Assembly: GCF_014648895.1 (NCBI RefSeq)
Contig: NZ_BMRZ01000006.1
Coordinates: 248,001 to 312,000, forward strand
Source of the DNA: Streptomyces tanashiensis
Lineage (GTDB): Bacteria > Actinomycetota > Actinomycetes > Streptomycetales > Streptomycetaceae
Direction: 5' to 3'
DNA length: 64,000 nucleotides
Shown here: in pieces, positions 62,114-64,000 of the stretch
How positions within the stretch are numbered: the stretch's first letter is position 1
How the letters are laid out: every line of letters starts with the position of its first letter
Position numbers and translations under genes: made by a program
The notes under the pieces: model-generated
The model's input: only the letters and a program-made list of their open reading frames with translations
Databases searched by the model: none
Told to the model about the DNA's origin: nothing

Positions 62114-63466
62114 CTACCGCGACGCCCCGGCCGGCCGCTCCACCCGGCCGAACGCGAGGTCGAGGATCCGCCGCCATCGCACGGGCGGCACGGGTGCGGG
62201 GACGCCGGGCCGGTCGCGCGGCACCAGGACCCGCAGGGCGCCCGGGCGCAGGGTGCACACGACCGGGGTGGGCATCCGCAGCGCCTCGCCGTCCACCGCC
62301 ACGGGGATCTCCTCCGTATCGGCGGTCACCTCGACGCGGTGTGCGGTCAGGACCGTGAGGGCCGTGGACTGGGAGCCCCGGACGGCCAGGTCGGCGGCCT
62401 GCGCCGCGTCCTCCACCCGGATCCCGAGCACCCCCAGCTCGCCGTCGTCCAGGCTGGGGCGGCGGCCGCCGCCGCTGAACTCGTCGGGCGAGACGTACGG
62501 GTTGTTGCTGACGAGCAGGGCCTGCTGGGACGAGAGCACCGTGCCGTCGATCCGCGCGTCCAGCCGCCGCACGCCCTCGCCGAGCAGCAGGTCCGGCATG
62601 ACGGTGAGGATCGTGCCCGCCTTGGCGTCGCGGTACTCGGGGCGTTGCACGACGTCGGCGTACACCCCGAAGGACACGGTGTTGACGAAGGCCCGGCCGG
62701 CGACGTCGCCGAGGTCGATCCGGAGCTCCTCGCCGTCGGTCAGCGCGTCGAGGCAGCGGGACGGGTCGGTGCGGTCGAGGCCCAGGTCCATGGCGAAGTG
62801 GTTGCGGGTTCCGGCGGAGACCACGAGGAACGGCAGGTCGTGCTCGGCGGCCACCGCCGCGACCAGCGCCTGGGTGCCGTCGCCGCCCGCGACGCCGAGC
62901 AGGTCCGCGCCGTCGGCCACGGCCCCGCGGGCCAGCTCGGCGACGTCGGCGGGGGCGGAGGGGTCGAGCAGGATCACCCGCGCTCCGAGCTCCTCCGCCC
63001 GCTCGACGAGCCCGAAGCGGCCGACCTTCCCGCCTCCGGACTTCGGGTTCATGATCAGGACCGCTCGCTCCGGGCGGGGCGCCGCGACCGCGCGCGTCGA
63101 CCGCTCCGGACTCGATCTGCGCAGCGCCGCCCGCGCGCAGGCCAGGGCCACGCCCCAGCACAGGACCAGCAGCAGCGCCGTCAGCCACAGGCCGTCGTAC
63201 GCGTAGAGGACCACGACGCCGACGGGCGCGGCGACCGCGAGCAGCGCCCCCAGGAGGCGTACCGCGCCGCGGTGCGCCACGAACCACCAGAGGCCGACGG
63301 CGCAGAGGACGATGCCGAGGAGCCCGGCCAGGACCACTTCGAGGCCGCCGTCGCCGAGCGCGAGCAGGAGCACCACCAGCGAACCGACCGCCGCGAGCAC
63401 CGCCAGCCGCGCGAGCAGTCGCGCGGCCCCGTCCACGCCGGGGTCCGTTCCACGCGTCCTGCCCAT
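62114..63466 (-). CDS. Diacylglycerol/lipid kinase-family protein with membrane N-terminus
   Basis: The 450-aa protein starts MGRTRGTDPGVDGAARLLAR and has about four helices in residues 15-105, then a DAGK_cat domain with NPKSGGGKVGRFGLVERAEE, the GGDGT nucleotide motif (LLGVAGGDGTQALVAAVAAE) and SAGTRNHFAMDLGL. A NAD-kinase/YegS-like C-terminal lobe follows. It would phosphorylate a membrane lipid. The ATG at 63466 follows AGGGGG; longer frames run into the repeat tract upstream. Confidence 0.9.
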   Translation of the reverse strand: MGRTRGTDPGVDGAARLLARLAVLAAVGSLVVLLLALGDGGLEVVLAGLLGIVLCAVGLWWFVAHRGAVRLLGALLAVAAPVGVVVLYAYDGLWLTALLLVLCWGVALACARAALRRSSPERSTRAVAAPRPERAVLIMNPKSGGGKVGRFGLVERAEELGARVILLDPSAPADVAELARGAVADGADLLGVAGGDGTQALVAAVAAEHDLPFLVVSAGTRNHFAMDLGLDRTDPSRCLDALTDGEELRIDLGDVAGRAFVNTVSFGVYADVVQRPEYRDAKAGTILTVMPDLLLGEGVRRLDARIDGTVLSSQQALLVSNNPYVSPDEFSGGGRRPSLDDGELGVLGIRVEDAAQAADLAVRGSQSTALTVLTAHRVEVTADTEEIPVAVDGEALRMPTPVVCTLRPGALRVLVPRDRPGVPAPVPPVRWRRILDLAFGRVERPAGASR

Positions 63467-63560
63467 GGTGTCCCCCTTCGTGGTGTCCCGCCGCGAGCAC
63501 GGTCCGGGGCACCAGCCTGCACGCGGCGGGGCGGGAAGGCATCCCGGCCGGGCCGTGCGG

Positions 63561-63650
63561 ATGAAGGGGCGGGAGCGGGTGCGTGAAGCGACCGGGCCGG
63601 GCGCGTGAAGGGGCAGGACCGAGCGCGTGAAGCGACCCGGGCCGGGCCGC
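63561..63650. repeat. Four 22-bp tandem repeats with alternating unit types
   Basis: Units at 63561-63582, 63583-63604, 63605-63626 and 63627-63650 each begin (A/G)TGAAG. Units 1 and 3 share TGAAGGGGC and units 2 and 4 share GTGAAGCGACC, giving a 44-bp super-period as in the array at 59148. The unit is not a multiple of three, so it is non-coding; it lies between the lipid-kinase gene and gdhA, which are on the same strand. Confidence 0.8.
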
Positions 63651-63714
63651 GTCCGTCGGCCGGGCCTGGCCCCGTGACGTGCCGGGCCCGGCCGCCGCTC
63701 CCTCCCCGCCGGTG

Positions 63715-64000
<286 letters not shown>

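Overview
The window is high-GC actinomycete chromosome, almost certainly Streptomyces. Third codon positions are strongly G/C, GTG starts and ATGA/GTGA stop-start overlaps are frequent, and the families present are typical of the genus (AllR-type IclR repressor, LAL/LuxR regulators, NarL-type two-component pairs, amphi-Trp, DUF5955, TIGR04222, SUKH-3, beta-family proteins). I see no rRNA, tRNA, CRISPR array, prophage or insertion sequence. Both edges cut genes: a sugar ABC permease on the left and NADP-glutamate dehydrogenase on the right.

The unifying theme is purine-to-glyoxylate catabolism, spread over about 38 kb in four blocks. Block 1 (9954-13549) is allantoicase and allantoinase, divergent from an AllR-like IclR repressor. 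Block 2 (25318-27790) is a MobA/MocA-like nucleotidyltransferase and malate synthase A. Block 3 (34086-45859) holds a racemase-like protein, two nucleobase permeases, an 8-oxoguanine deaminase-like amidohydrolase, urate oxidase, HIU hydrolase, OHCU decarboxylase, a YheO/DauR-like regulator with a small partner, hydroxypyruvate isomerase, tartronate semialdehyde reductase and catalase. Block 4 (48541-50328) is glyoxylate carboligase. Together they take urate to allantoin, allantoate, ureidoglycolate and glyoxylate, then on to malate or glycerate. Catalase can remove the H2O2 made by uricase. Xanthine dehydrogenase, ureidoglycolate lyase, urease and glycerate kinase are not in the window.

The most informative non-coding signal is a shared control architecture. 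Four promoters (allantoinase/allR, malate synthase, hydroxypyruvate isomerase, glyoxylate carboligase) each carry two 15-bp pseudo-palindromes (consensus TTCCRYNATNCGGAA) whose starts are exactly 21 bp apart. A second element resembling TTTTCAACAAASTGTTGACG, overlapping a probable -35 box, lies in front of allantoinase, the uricase operon and catalase, with a weaker form at malate synthase.

Other regions. 1-3257: a GntR-controlled sugar or inositol-type ABC transporter with a Gfo/Idh/MocA dehydrogenase. 3356-9769: a P450, a two-component system, small membrane proteins, an EamA exporter, a DHFR-like reductase and an SDR. 13557-18228: a hypothetical gene, an FtsX/LolD-type ABC exporter and a second two-component system. 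18347-25121: a probable stress cluster (amphi-Trp, DUF7144, SHOCT, a 65-aa protein, a DHA2 exporter, a large LAL regulator) with two copies of a TCACCC-N5-GGGTGA palindrome. 28044-34048: a secreted SGNH hydrolase and proteins of unknown role. 46229-48540: an MFS exporter and its ArsR-like regulator. 50562-64000: a zinc-ribbon/Mrr-like protein, a TIGR04222 membrane protein, a GNAT enzyme, two acyl-CoA ligases joined by a duplicated junction, a GAF-like/LuxR regulator, SUKH-3, an AlkX-like glycosylase, CorA, a phosphohistidine-type phosphatase, a TDT transporter, a lipid-kinase-like protein and GdhA.
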